From: Croceibacterium_A sp035626815
GTDB taxonomy: Bacteria > Pseudomonadota > Alphaproteobacteria > Sphingomonadales > Sphingomonadaceae
Direction: 5' to 3'
Assembly: GCA_035626815.1 (NCBI GenBank)
Contig: DASPMY010000005.1
Span: 1 to 32,347, forward strand
DNA length: 32,347 nt
The notes beneath the pieces were generated by a model, which worked only from the letters and a program-made list of their open reading frames with translations, ran no database searches and was not told the origin of the DNA. Position numbers and translations under genes: made by a program. Positions 13,972-20,933 of this stretch are shown piece after piece. Numbering within the stretch: position 1 is the first letter of the stretch; each line of letters starts with the position of its first letter.

Positions 13972-15168
13972 ATGGCCACTTTCAGCGAATCCGATCCGAT
14001 CGTCATCCTGTCCTTCGCGCGGACCCCGATGGGCGGGATGCAGGGGGCGTTGGCCGACGCCTCGGCGACCGACCTCGGCGCGACGGTGGTCAAGGCCGCG
14101 GTCGAACGGGCCGGGGTGTCGGGCGACGAGATCGACCGCATCTACATGGGCTGCGTGCTCCCGGCGGGGCTCGGCCAGGCCCCGGCGCGGCAGGCGGCGC
14201 TCAAGGCCGGGCTGCCCAAGTCGGTCCAGGCGACCACGGTCAACAAGGTTTGCGGCAGCGGCATGCAGACGGTGATCATGGGCTCCGAGGCCCTCGCCGC
14301 GGGCAACGCCGACCTGATCGTCGCCGGCGGAATGGAGAGCATGACCAATGCCCCGTACATCCTCAAGAAGCACCGCTCTGGCGCGCGCATCGGCCACGAC
14401 AAGGCCTACGACCACATGTTCCTCGACGGGCTCGAGGACGCCTACGAGGAAGGCAAGGCGATGGGCGCGTTCGCCCAGTGCACCGCCGACGAATACCAGC
14501 TGACCCGCCAGGACATGGACCAGTTCGCGATCGAGTCGCTCAACCGCGCCACCAGCGCGATCCAGTCGGGCGCTTTCGCCGACGAGGTCGTCCCGGTCAC
14601 CGTCAAGACGCGCAAGGGCGAGGTCTCGGTCGATACCGACGAGGCGCCTGGCAAGGCCAACCCCGCCAAGATTCCCGAGCTGCGTGCGGCTTTCGCCAAG
14701 GAAGGCACGATCACCGCCGCGACTTCCAGCTCGATCTCCGACGGCGCCGCCGCGGTCGTGCTGTGCCGCCAGAGCACCGCCGAGGCGCTCGGCAAGCAGC
14801 CGGTGGCCCGCGTCGTGGCGATGGCCGCGCACGCGCAGGAACCGAAGGACTTCACTACCGCCCCGGTCGGGGCGATCCGCAAGGTGCTCGACAACGCCGG
14901 CTGGTCGGTCGAGGACGTCGACCTGTGGGAAGTGAACGAGGCGTTCGCCTGCGTGGCGATGTTCGCCATGCGCGACATCGGCATCCCGCATGAGCGGATC
15001 AACGTCCACGGCGGCGCCACCGCGCTCGGCCATCCGATCGGCGCCAGCGGCACCCGGGTCATCGTCACTCTGCTGAACGCGCTGCGGCAGCGCGGCGGCC
15101 AGCGCGGGGTCGCCAGCCTGTGCATCGGCGGCGGCGAAGGCACCGCGGTGGCGGTGGAGCTATGCTGA
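13972..15168 (+). CDS. Acetyl-CoA C-acetyltransferase (thiolase)
   Basis: This is a thiolase that condenses or cleaves acetyl-CoA/acetoacetyl-CoA or longer 3-ketoacyl-CoA in the cytoplasm. The catalytic set is complete: nucleophile Cys94 (NKVCGSGMQ), His354 (GHPIGASG) and Cys384 (SLCIGGGEG), with VNEAFA at 321-326. Its length of 398 residues is typical. I choose the ATG at 13972 (MATFSES); an upstream in-frame ATG at 13906 would add 22 residues without homology. It is transcribed divergently from nuoA and has no phbB or other pathway partner beside it, so biosynthetic versus degradative use cannot be decided here. It could be named atoB or phaA, but the choice is not supported by context. Confidence 0.93.
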   Translation: MATFSESDPIVILSFARTPMGGMQGALADASATDLGATVVKAAVERAGVSGDEIDRIYMGCVLPAGLGQAPARQAALKAGLPKSVQATTVNKVCGSGMQTVIMGSEALAAGNADLIVAGGMESMTNAPYILKKHRSGARIGHDKAYDHMFLDGLEDAYEEGKAMGAFAQCTADEYQLTRQDMDQFAIESLNRATSAIQSGAFADEVVPVTVKTRKGEVSVDTDEAPGKANPAKIPELRAAFAKEGTITAATSSSISDGAAAVVLCRQSTAEALGKQPVARVVAMAAHAQEPKDFTTAPVGAIRKVLDNAGWSVEDVDLWEVNEAFACVAMFAMRDIGIPHERINVHGGATALGHPIGASGTRVIVTLLNALRQRGGQRGVASLCIGGGEGTAVAVELC

Positions 15169-15170
15169 CC

Positions 15171-15195
15171 GGCCGTTCGACAACCGGAACGGGCC
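15171..15195 (+). terminator. Possible terminator hairpin after thiolase gene
   Basis: GGCCGTTC (15171-15178) and GAACGGGCC (15187-15195) can pair with one bulged G across an 8-nt loop, immediately after the thiolase stop. There is no T tract, so efficiency is uncertain. Confidence 0.3.
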
Positions 15196-15256
15196 ACCCG
15201 CCGCACCGTTTGTACGACGAAGAGTCGCCGTTCACTGGGGCTGGGAGATGGCCGTC

Positions 15257-15676
15257 ATGAAGAAATCGATCGTTATCGCCGCTGTCCTTGCCTTGGGCGC
15301 CTGCAACGGATCCGGGAGCGACGAGGCCGAGGCCCCCGAAGCGGCGGCCGTGGCCGAAGTCGATGCCAATGCCGACGCGGGGTTCGAAGCGGTCGCGCCG
15401 GGGAACTACGAGGTCCACCGGGCAGACGGCAGCATCGACCAACTGACCGTGCTCCCGGGGATGACTTGGGCGATGGTCTTTGCCGACGGCGAGGCCGCCG
15501 GCGGAACGATCTTCGCGCAAGGCGGCAAGAACTGCTTCGTGACCGAAGGCGTCGAAGGCCACCAATGCTTCGCCGGCAGCGAACCCGCCGCGGACGGCAG
15601 CATGGAAGTCACCGCGGAGGACGGCGAAGTCATGACCGTGCGCCCGGTGGAGTCGTTCGACGACGCCGCGGAATAG
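15257..15676 (+). CDS. Small lipoprotein, tandem paralogue 1 of 3
   Basis: The start at 15257 (MKKSIVIAAVLALGAC) has GGGAG 10 nt upstream; a second ATG 9 nt earlier abuts that site and is less likely. A lipobox, LGAC, predicts lipidation at Cys16, so the product is a membrane-anchored envelope protein of 139 residues. After an acidic Ala/Glu-rich linker comes a compact domain beginning near APGNYEVHRADGS. It contains two spaced cysteines (NCFVTEG and HQCFAG) and a C-terminal TAEDGEVMTVRPV. The same layout is seen in the next two genes, and this is the most diverged of the three. Function is unknown. Confidence 0.8.
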   Translation: MKKSIVIAAVLALGACNGSGSDEAEAPEAAAVAEVDANADAGFEAVAPGNYEVHRADGSIDQLTVLPGMTWAMVFADGEAAGGTIFAQGGKNCFVTEGVEGHQCFAGSEPAADGSMEVTAEDGEVMTVRPVESFDDAAE

Positions 15677-15678
15677 CT

Positions 15679-15718
15679 CGGCGAGCCGGCTCGGTCGCTG
15701 ACGAATTCGGGCTCGCCG
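15679..15718 (+). terminator. Inverted repeat after lipoprotein gene 1
   Basis: CGGCGAGCC (15679-15687) and GGCTCGCCG (15710-15718) form a perfect 9-bp stem around a 22-nt loop, 2 bp after the stop codon. The large loop and missing T tract make it a weak terminator call. Confidence 0.3.
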
Positions 15719-15767
15719 GGCCCTCCGGAGCCGTGATAGCGTGCGATTACGGGTCAGGGGGAAAACC

Positions 15768-16148
15768 ATGAAACAGATCGCAATGGTCTGCGCGCTCGTC
15801 GCCCTCGCCGCTTGCCGCCAGGACGCCGCCGCGCCGGCTGAAGAGGAGACGGCTACGGCGGAGCAAGGCGCTCCCGCGGCGTGGGGGCTCGAGGCGGGCA
15901 CGTACGCGTATTCGCGGAGCGACGGCGTGGCCGGCATCAACACCGTCGCGGCCGACGGCACCTACTCGAACGCGGTCAACAGCGGCGAGATCGAGACCGG
16001 CACCTGGGCGCAAGAGGGCGAGCTCGGCTGCTTCGCCCCGGCCGAGGGGGACAAGCGCTGCTACACGTTCACCCAGCCCGACGCCTCGGGCAGCTTCACC
16101 GGCACCATGGCGGACGGCACCACGGTGACGGTGCGCAAGGTCGGCTGA
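15768..16148 (+). CDS. Small lipoprotein, tandem paralogue 2 of 3
   Basis: The ATG at 15768 (MKQIAMVCALVALAAC) follows AGGGGGA closely. The lipobox LAAC gives lipidated Cys16 and a total of 126 residues. After an acidic linker the domain shows EAGTYAYSRSDG, ADGTYSNAV, TGTWAQEGELGCFAP, KRCYTFTQP and GTMADGTTVTVRKVG. This pattern of DGTY, GTW, two Cys and a DG-plus-basic end is shared with its neighbours. It is likely a small beta-rich fold with one disulfide, as inferred from the alternating hydrophobic pattern. No known domain is recognised. An upstream in-frame ATG at 15741 would disrupt the signal peptide. Confidence 0.82.
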   Translation: MKQIAMVCALVALAACRQDAAAPAEEETATAEQGAPAAWGLEAGTYAYSRSDGVAGINTVAADGTYSNAVNSGEIETGTWAQEGELGCFAPAEGDKRCYTFTQPDASGSFTGTMADGTTVTVRKVG

Positions 16149-16154
16149 CTCCGG

Positions 16155-16172
16155 GCCGCGGCGCTTCGCGGC
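16155..16172 (+). terminator. Short GC hairpin after lipoprotein gene 2
   Basis: GCCGCG-gcgctt-CGCGGC forms a 6-bp stem 6 bp downstream of the stop codon. There is no T run, so the call is tentative. Confidence 0.3.
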
Positions 16173-16227
16173 TCGGCTGCGCTGTGCTAGGCAGCCGGCG
16201 GGCCGCGCCAATGGGGAGGATATTTCC

Positions 16228-16620
16228 ATGAAGAAGCTGATGCTCGTCGCCGCGCTGTGTGCCGGCCTAGCCGCTTGCGGCGACGCCGCCGAGGAAGCCG
16301 ACGACACCGCAGCGGAAGCTCCGGCGGCCGCCGAGACGGTCGCGGCCGAAAGCTCGGCCGGGACTTACGAGTTCGAGATGGACGGCAAGCTGACGACCGC
16401 GGTGCTCAATGCCGACGGAACCTACACCGACTCGCAGGACGGCGCGGTGGTGGAATCGGGCACCTGGCGCGACATGGAAGACGGCATGACCTGCTTCGAC
16501 GCCGAGGGCGAGGACACCGACGAGGTCTGCTTCACGATGAGCGAGATGGACGAGAACAACACGTTCGTCGCCACGCCCAACGACGGCAGCGAGCCGCTGA
16601 CCATCAAGAAGACCGGCTGA
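16228..16620 (+). CDS. Small lipoprotein, tandem paralogue 3 of 3
   Basis: The ATG at 16228 has a strong GGGGAGGA about 7 nt upstream. The signal peptide MKKLMLVAALCAGLAAC carries the lipobox LAAC (Cys17), and the total is 130 residues. After a linker rich in Ala, Glu and Asp comes AGTYEFEMDGK, NADGTYTDSQDG, SGTWRDMEDGMTCFDAEG, DEVCFTMSEMD and DGSEPLTIKKTG. It is clearly related to the previous gene, with the two cysteines in equivalent places. It is very acidic overall. It probably faces the periplasm on either membrane. Function is unknown, and the gene is convergent with the SH3-like gene. Confidence 0.83.
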   Translation: MKKLMLVAALCAGLAACGDAAEEADDTAAEAPAAAETVAAESSAGTYEFEMDGKLTTAVLNADGTYTDSQDGAVVESGTWRDMEDGMTCFDAEGEDTDEVCFTMSEMDENNTFVATPNDGSEPLTIKKTG

Positions 16621-16633
16621 CGGAACCGGGCGC

Positions 16634-16659
16634 GCGGGCGAGCCTTAGGGTTCGCCCGC
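16634..16659. terminator. Bidirectional terminator hairpin between convergent genes
   Basis: GCGGGCGAGCC (16634-16644), loop TTAG, GGTTCGCCCGC (16649-16659): an 11-bp stem with one G:T pair. It lies between the end of lipoprotein gene 3 and the SH3-like gene, and the loop holds the latter's stop codon. There is no long T tract, but stem strength and placement between convergent genes support the call. Confidence 0.6.
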
Positions 16660-17109
16660 TCCCCACAGCCGCTCGGCGCGGACCCAGCCCTTGCGGCCGG
16701 CGACATCGAGCCTGCACCAGCCGGCGTCGCAATCGCCAAGCGCGCCGACCACGCCCGGCTCGGCCCGCCACAGCACGCGGCCGCCGTCGTCCGGCGACTC
16801 GCGCAGCTCGGCGAGGCCGTCGCCGACGACGATCGCCCCGCGGCCGGGATCGAGCAGGCGGCCGAGGATCCACCCGCGCTCGCCGTCCGGATCCTGCACC
16901 AGGCGCCAGCCTTCGCGCAGCCGGACCACCTTCACCGGCAGGCCCTTGCGGCGATAGACCCATTCGATCGGGAAATCCTCGCTCGGCCCGACCCGCATGT
17001 TGATCTCGTCGGCGCGCAGCGTCGCCCAGTACGGCACGTCGCGGTCCTGCGCCGCGGCGGGCGCGGCGATCGCGAAAAGCATGACAACGAGCAAGAGCGG
17101 GCGGACCAT
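16645..17109 (-). CDS. Secreted SH3-like (bacterial SH3) domain protein
   Basis: This 154-residue product has a clear Sec signal peptide (residues 1-20, cut near PAAAQD). Two SH3b-like repeats follow. The first spans roughly residues 30-86 (INMRVGPSEDFPIEWVYRRKG... GWRLVQDPDGERGWILGRLL). The second spans roughly residues 92-148 (AELRESPDDGGRVLWR... CDAGWCRLDVAGRKGWVRAERLWG). The N-M-R-x-G-P and G-W-I/V landmarks are typical of this fold, which often binds cell-wall peptides. Cys127 and Cys132 may form a disulfide. Homologues of this size occur in many alphaproteobacteria. It acts in the periplasm, with the precise role unknown. The ATG at 17109 is the only start that includes the signal peptide. 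Confidence 0.85.
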   Translation of the reverse strand: MVRPLLLVVMLFAIAAPAAAQDRDVPYWATLRADEINMRVGPSEDFPIEWVYRRKGLPVKVVRLREGWRLVQDPDGERGWILGRLLDPGRGAIVVGDGLAELRESPDDGGRVLWRAEPGVVGALGDCDAGWCRLDVAGRKGWVRAERLWGAGEP

Positions 17110-17162
17110 CGCCCCACCCTAGCGTGGTGTCCGAGCTGCCTTCAACCCGTCGCGGGCGTCGC

Positions 17163-17253
17163 GGTGGAATTTCCTAATTGAGTAATAATCTTACGCGAAT
17201 TGCCCGCGTAGCGCACGGACTTGTCCCGCCGCGCGTCCTGGCTTAGCTTCCGC
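17163..17253 (+). promoter_or_regulatory. AT-rich island and candidate sigma-54-type site upstream of amt
   Basis: The SH3-amt gap (17110-17289) holds an AT-rich stretch (17163-17195, with AATTTCCTAATTGAGTAATA) that stands out in this GC-rich region. Further on, TGGCTTAGCTTCCGC (17239-17253) has the GG and GC dinucleotides 10 bp apart expected of a sigma-54 -24/-12 site. The -12 half is CCGC rather than TTGC, so it is a weak match. Ammonium transporter genes are often under NtrC/sigma-54, which makes the site worth noting. I see no good NtrC box. Confidence 0.3.
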
Positions 17254-17289
17254 GCGACACCGCGGTGACGCGAGCGAATGGGGGGATCG

Positions 17290-18582
17290 ATGTTCCGGAA
17301 ACTGGCCGCCGCCTGTGCGCTTCTTGCCTGGCCTTGCGCCGCCTACGCGCAGGACGCGGTCGCCCCCAGCGACAGCGGCGACACCGGCTGGGTGCTGACC
17401 GCCGCCGCGCTGGTGCTGCTGATGGCGCTGCCCGGGCTCGGGCTGTTCTACGGCGGGCTGGTGCGGGCCAAGAACGTGCTCTCGGTGCTGCTGCAGCTCG
17501 GCGCGGTCGCCGCCGTCGCCTCGCTGCTGTGGATCGTCGCCGGCTACACGTTCGCCTTCGGCGCCTCCGCCGGCGGGCTGCTCGGGCTCGAGCGCGGGTG
17601 GATGTTCGCCGGCTTCGGCGCGCTGCGCGAGGGGCTGACGATCCCCGAAAACGCCTTCGCGATGTTCCAGCTGACTTTCGCCGCGATCACCCCGGCTCTG
17701 ATGATCGGCGCGTGGGTCGACCGGGCGCGGTTCTCGTGGGTGGTGGTGTTCTGCGCGCTGTGGGGCGTGGTGGTCTATGCCCCCGTCGCGCACTGGGTGT
17801 GGGGCGGCGGCTGGCTGGCCGAGCGCGGCGTGCTCGACTTCGCCGGCGGCATCGTCGTGCATACCACAGCCGGCGTCTCGGCGCTGGTGATCGCGCTGCT
17901 GCTCGGCAAGCGGCAGGGGTTTCCCGGCGCCGCGCTGCGCCCGCACGCGCCCGGGCTGACGATGCTCGGCGCGATGCTGCTGTGGGTCGGCTGGTTCGGC
18001 TTCAATGGCGGCTCGGCGCTGACCGCCGGCGAAGGCGCGGCCTCGGCGATCGTCAACACCCACGTCGCCGCGTCCACGGCGGCGCTGGTGTGGCTGGCGA
18101 TAGAGCGAGTGACTTTCGGCAAGCCGACCACCGTCGGCTTCGCCACCGGCGCCATCGCCGGGCTGGCCACGATCACGCCCGGCGCCGGCTTCGTCTCGCC
18201 CGGCGCGGCGATCGTCATCGGGGCACTGGCGGCGATGGTCTGCTATTTCGCCATCCAGCTGGTCAAGAACCGCTTGAAAATCGACGATTCGCTCGACGTG
18301 TTCGCGGTCCACGGCGTCGGCGGCATGCTCGGCTCGCTGCTGCTCGGCGTGTGCCTCGCGCCCGCGCTCGGCGGGGCCGGCTACGCCGACGGCATGGCGA
18401 TGGGCTCGATGCTCGGCGCGCAGGCGCTGGCAGTGGTCGCCGTGGCCGCGTGGTCCGCCCTCGCCACCGCCGGCGCCGCGCTGGCGGTCTCGCTGATCCT
18501 GCCGATGCGCGTCAGCGTCGACGACGAGCGCCAGGGCCTCGACATCGCCAGCCACGGCGAGCGCGGCTGGGAGTTCGATTAA
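17290..18582 (+). CDS. amt: Ammonium transporter (Amt family)
   Basis: This is an inner-membrane ammonium channel/transporter of 430 residues, with an N-terminal signal-like sequence (cut near AYAQDA) and eleven helices. The family features are present: the twin pore histidines His191 (VVHTTAGVSALV) and His341 (FAVHGVGGMLG), Asp183 (VLDFAGG), Phe gate residues in WFGFNGGS, and the cytoplasmic tail expected to meet GlnK. The start is the ATG at 17290 after GGGGGGAT; another in-frame ATG at 17278 adds four residues. No glnK lies next to it, unlike the usual pairing. Its stop overlaps the stop of the convergent RES gene by 3 bp. Confidence 0.96.
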   Translation: MFRKLAAACALLAWPCAAYAQDAVAPSDSGDTGWVLTAAALVLLMALPGLGLFYGGLVRAKNVLSVLLQLGAVAAVASLLWIVAGYTFAFGASAGGLLGLERGWMFAGFGALREGLTIPENAFAMFQLTFAAITPALMIGAWVDRARFSWVVVFCALWGVVVYAPVAHWVWGGGWLAERGVLDFAGGIVVHTTAGVSALVIALLLGKRQGFPGAALRPHAPGLTMLGAMLLWVGWFGFNGGSALTAGEGAASAIVNTHVAASTAALVWLAIERVTFGKPTTVGFATGAIAGLATITPGAGFVSPGAAIVIGALAAMVCYFAIQLVKNRLKIDDSLDVFAVHGVGGMLGSLLLGVCLAPALGGAGYADGMAMGSMLGAQALAVVAVAAWSALATAGAALAVSLILPMRVSVDDERQGLDIASHGERGWEFD

Positions 18583-19094
18583 GCCAGCGGCTCCAACCGG
18601 CCCTCGTCATCGATGACCTCGAGCTGCGAAGGCGGCTCGGGCGACCAGCGCCACACGACGAGGTTGAGATCGTCGGGCTCGGCCCCGCGCGCAAAGCTCG
18701 GCACGAGCAGCGCCGACCAGCCAGCGGCCATGAGCCGCCGGGCAAACTCTTGGGTGGGCGCCTCTCCATCGCGCAACATCGATTCGCGCCAGGCAGGGTC
18801 GGAGAGCTGTGCCGGATCGAGCCCCGCTCGTCGCACCGCCGCCTCGTCGCGACCGTCGAATACGCGCTCGATCGCCGCGCGATAGGCGACCACGGTGGTC
18901 GGCTGCAGGTCACCGACCTGGTTGGATTCGCGCAGCGCCGTGACCGGCGAGAGCGAGCAGCAGAGCGCGGCAACTCCCTTGGGATTGAAGCGTCCGCCGT
19001 AGTGCTTCGCGCCATCCCCCGAGAGCGGGTCGCCCGCCCACCGTGGGTTCAATGCGCGATACAGCTTGCCGACGAACCGCTTCGAGGCGGTCAA
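18579..19094 (-). CDS. RES-domain toxin of a type II toxin-antitoxin pair
   Basis: RES-domain toxins (for example MbcT of Mycobacterium tuberculosis and the Pseudomonas putida Res) deplete NAD+ in the cytoplasm. This 171-residue product has the expected landmarks: LYRALNPRWA with Arg13, HYGGRFNPKGV with Arg35, TALRE with Glu56, and the late NLVVWRWSPEPP strand. The start is probably the TTG at 19094, overlapping the antitoxin stop as TTGA; no ATG or GTG lies near the right place. This weak start fits low toxin dosage. The gene runs head-on into amt with overlapping stop codons. Domain assignment is by motif reading. Confidence 0.85.
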   Translation of the reverse strand: MTASKRFVGKLYRALNPRWAGDPLSGDGAKHYGGRFNPKGVAALCCSLSPVTALRESNQVGDLQPTTVVAYRAAIERVFDGRDEAAVRRAGLDPAQLSDPAWRESMLRDGEAPTQEFARRLMAAGWSALLVPSFARGAEPDDLNLVVWRWSPEPPSQLEVIDDEGRLEPLA

Positions 19095-19441
19095 GCGTGA
19101 ACGCCCGCATCCACCGCGTCGATGTAGTCGAGGACGTCGTTGACACCGCCGGCCCTGACGAGTTGCATCGCCGTTTGTCCGGCGAAGCCGGCGAGGGGTT
19201 CGGACCGGTACCAGGCATAGGCCATCAGGGCCGAGCCGAACCGCGGCTCGACCTTGTTGATCACCTCGATCATCTCGCGCAGGCGCCGCTGGGTCTTTTC
19301 CGAGCGAACGCGATCACGGCGCTGGATCGCGTCCTTGCCGAGGCCGAGCGTCCGGGCGACATCCTCGCTCGTGGTATGAAATGCCTCGGCGATCCGGCGC
19401 GGGGCGAACAGCCCGCCTTCGGCGTACCGTGCCAAAGCCAT
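19091..19441 (-). CDS. Xre/MbcA/ParS-type antitoxin partner of RES toxin
   Basis: This 116-residue cytoplasmic protein begins at the ATG at 19441 after a textbook AAGGAG 6 nt upstream. The N-terminal half (RIAEAFHTTSEDVARTLGLG, residues 16-35) looks like a helix-turn-helix. The C-terminal half (RRLREMIEVINKVEPRFGS followed by AYAWYRSEPLAGFAGQTAMQ) matches the DUF2384 toxin-binding domain. Antitoxin first and RES toxin second, with overlapping codons, is the standard layout. It probably represses its own promoter through the inverted repeat directly upstream. No relic of a mobile element is visible around it. Confidence 0.87.
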   Translation of the reverse strand: MALARYAEGGLFAPRRIAEAFHTTSEDVARTLGLGKDAIQRRDRVRSEKTQRRLREMIEVINKVEPRFGSALMAYAWYRSEPLAGFAGQTAMQLVRAGGVNDVLDYIDAVDAGVHA

Positions 19442-19463
19442 TTCTTTCTCCTTCCGCGAATTC

Positions 19464-19498
19464 TGACGCAATATAGCGTCAACCATCGCGGCAAACAA
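19464..19498 (-). promoter_or_regulatory. Promoter with overlapping operator for the RES toxin-antitoxin pair
   Basis: On the minus strand, TTGTTT (19493-19498) and TATATT (19470-19475, 5 of 6 to consensus) are separated by exactly 17 bp. The perfect inverted repeat TGACGC-aatata-GCGTCA (19464-19481) spans the -10 box. Repressor binding there would block RNA polymerase, as expected for autoregulation by the antitoxin. The site starts a few bases after the stop codon of the upstream flavoprotein gene. Confidence 0.7.
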
Positions 19499-19506
19499 GG
19501 CGCGGC

Positions 19507-20913
19507 TCAATCCCCCGTCAGAATCCGGTCGACCAGCTGCTTCACCGTGGGGGTGAAGTTGTTCGAGTAGAACGGGTCCTGCTTGAAGCGGAACGCGCTG
19601 TGGCCGGCGAACATCAGGTTCTGCTCGGTGTCGCCGCCGTGGGCGATGTCCTGCAGCGTCTTCTGGATGCAGAAGCTGCGCGGGTCGGCGAGGCGCCCGG
19701 TGGTGTAGTCGTCGTGGTCCTTCCACGACGAGAACCCGCAGTGCGACAGGCAACCCATGCACGCCGCCTGGTCCTCGCGGATCGTCGCGCGCTCCTCCGG
19801 GCCGACGAACACCACGGTGTCGTCGGGCGTCTTGAGCGCCTCGGTGAAGCCGGCCGCGACCCATGCGCGGGCGCGTTCGCGGTCTTTCGGCGTGACCCAG
19901 AAGTTCTTGCCCTTGACCCCGGCGTCGAGCTGCACCGTGTGCTCGCCTGCGGGCACCCGCGAATAGGGCACCTGCCGCTCGCTGCGCGCCTCGAGCTCGC
20001 GCAGGAACGAGTTGCGCACCGCCGAGCTGTAGAACCCGGTCGGGCTGAAGCGGTGCAGCAGCACGTCGCCTTCGTCGAGCGTGCGCAGGCGGTCCTTCCA
20101 GCCTTGCGGGATCGGGCTTTCCTCGGTCAGCAGCGGGCGCGTGCCGTACTGGAAGGCGATCTGGCCGAGCTCGGGATTCTCGATCCAGTCGTTCCATTCG
20201 CGCAAGTACCACACGCCGCCGGCCATCACGATCGGCACCTCGTCGGCGATCCCCTCGCCGCGCATCGTCTCGCGCAGCGCCTTGACGCGGGGATAGGGAT
20301 CCTCGGGCGCGAGCGGGTCCTCGGCGTTCGACAGGCCGTTGTGCCCGCCGGCCAGCCACGGGTCCTCGTAGACGACCGCGGCCATCAGCTCGGAGACCTT
20401 GTTGTAGGCCCGCTTCCACAGCGCGCGGAAAGCCCGCGCCGAGCTGATGATCGGCAGGTAGTTGACGTTGTAGCGCGCGGCGATCTCGCTCAGCTTGTAG
20501 GGCATCCCCGCGCCGCAGGTGACCCCGGCGACGAGGCCGCGGGTCTTCTCGAGCACCCCTTCGAGCACTTCCTGCGCGCCGCCCATCTCCCACAGCACGT
20601 TGATGTTGATTGCGCCCTTGCCGCTGGCGATGTCGTAGGCCCGCTTTACCTGCTCGACCGCGCCGTCGATCGCGTAGCGGATCAGCTGCTCGTGGCGCTC
20701 GAGCCGGGTCAGCTGCTCGTACACTTGCGCGATGATCTTGCCTTCGCTGTCGTAACTGTCGGCGTTGACCGCGCTGACCGTCCCGATGCCGCCGGCGGCC
20801 GCCCATGCGCCCGAGCTCATGTGGTTGGTGGCCGAAACGCCCTTGCCGCCTTCGACCAACGGCCAGACCTCGCGTCCACCATACAGAATGGGCCGTAAAC
20901 CCTTGAAGTCCAT
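19507..20913 (-). CDS. Nitronate monooxygenase-type NAD(P)H-dependent flavin oxidoreductase
   Basis: This is an FMN TIM-barrel protein of the 2-nitropropane dioxygenase/FabK-like superfamily. Landmarks are WAAAGGIGTVSAV near the N-terminus, GVTCGAGMPYKL, PIVMAGGVWYLREW and IAFQYGTRPLLTEES, the last matching the family's G-T-R-x-x-x-T-E-E-S. At 468 residues it is about 120 longer than classic nitronate monooxygenases. The added C-terminal part holds CMGCLSHC (Cys385, 388, 392) and Cys415, which could bind a metal or Fe-S cluster. I choose the ATG at 20913, with AGGA 7 nt upstream; the adjacent ATG at 20916 is equally in frame. Substrate cannot be predicted. It follows the methyltransferase gene by 20 bp and is likely co-transcribed with it. 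Confidence 0.85.
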   Translation of the reverse strand: MDFKGLRPILYGGREVWPLVEGGKGVSATNHMSSGAWAAAGGIGTVSAVNADSYDSEGKIIAQVYEQLTRLERHEQLIRYAIDGAVEQVKRAYDIASGKGAININVLWEMGGAQEVLEGVLEKTRGLVAGVTCGAGMPYKLSEIAARYNVNYLPIISSARAFRALWKRAYNKVSELMAAVVYEDPWLAGGHNGLSNAEDPLAPEDPYPRVKALRETMRGEGIADEVPIVMAGGVWYLREWNDWIENPELGQIAFQYGTRPLLTEESPIPQGWKDRLRTLDEGDVLLHRFSPTGFYSSAVRNSFLRELEARSERQVPYSRVPAGEHTVQLDAGVKGKNFWVTPKDRERARAWVAAGFTEALKTPDDTVVFVGPEERATIREDQAACMGCLSHCGFSSWKDHDDYTTGRLADPRSFCIQKTLQDIAHGGDTEQNLMFAGHSAFRFKQDPFYSNNFTPTVKQLVDRILTGD

Positions 20914-20933
20914 CATCTGATCCTGCACGCGCC

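Noticed and set aside
13413..14141. A 442-codon ORF covering nuoB and extending upstream through nuoA
   Set aside because: Only the part from the ATG at 13412 is NuoB; the upstream part is the shifted frame of nuoA and the intergenic region.
13980..15168. Thiolase as a member of the nuo operon
   Set aside because: It is on the opposite strand, divergent from nuoA, so it cannot be co-transcribed.
16155..16220. A CRISPR-like or short tandem repeat in the lipoprotein region
   Set aside because: Only simple inverted repeats are present, with no regularly spaced direct repeats anywhere in the window.
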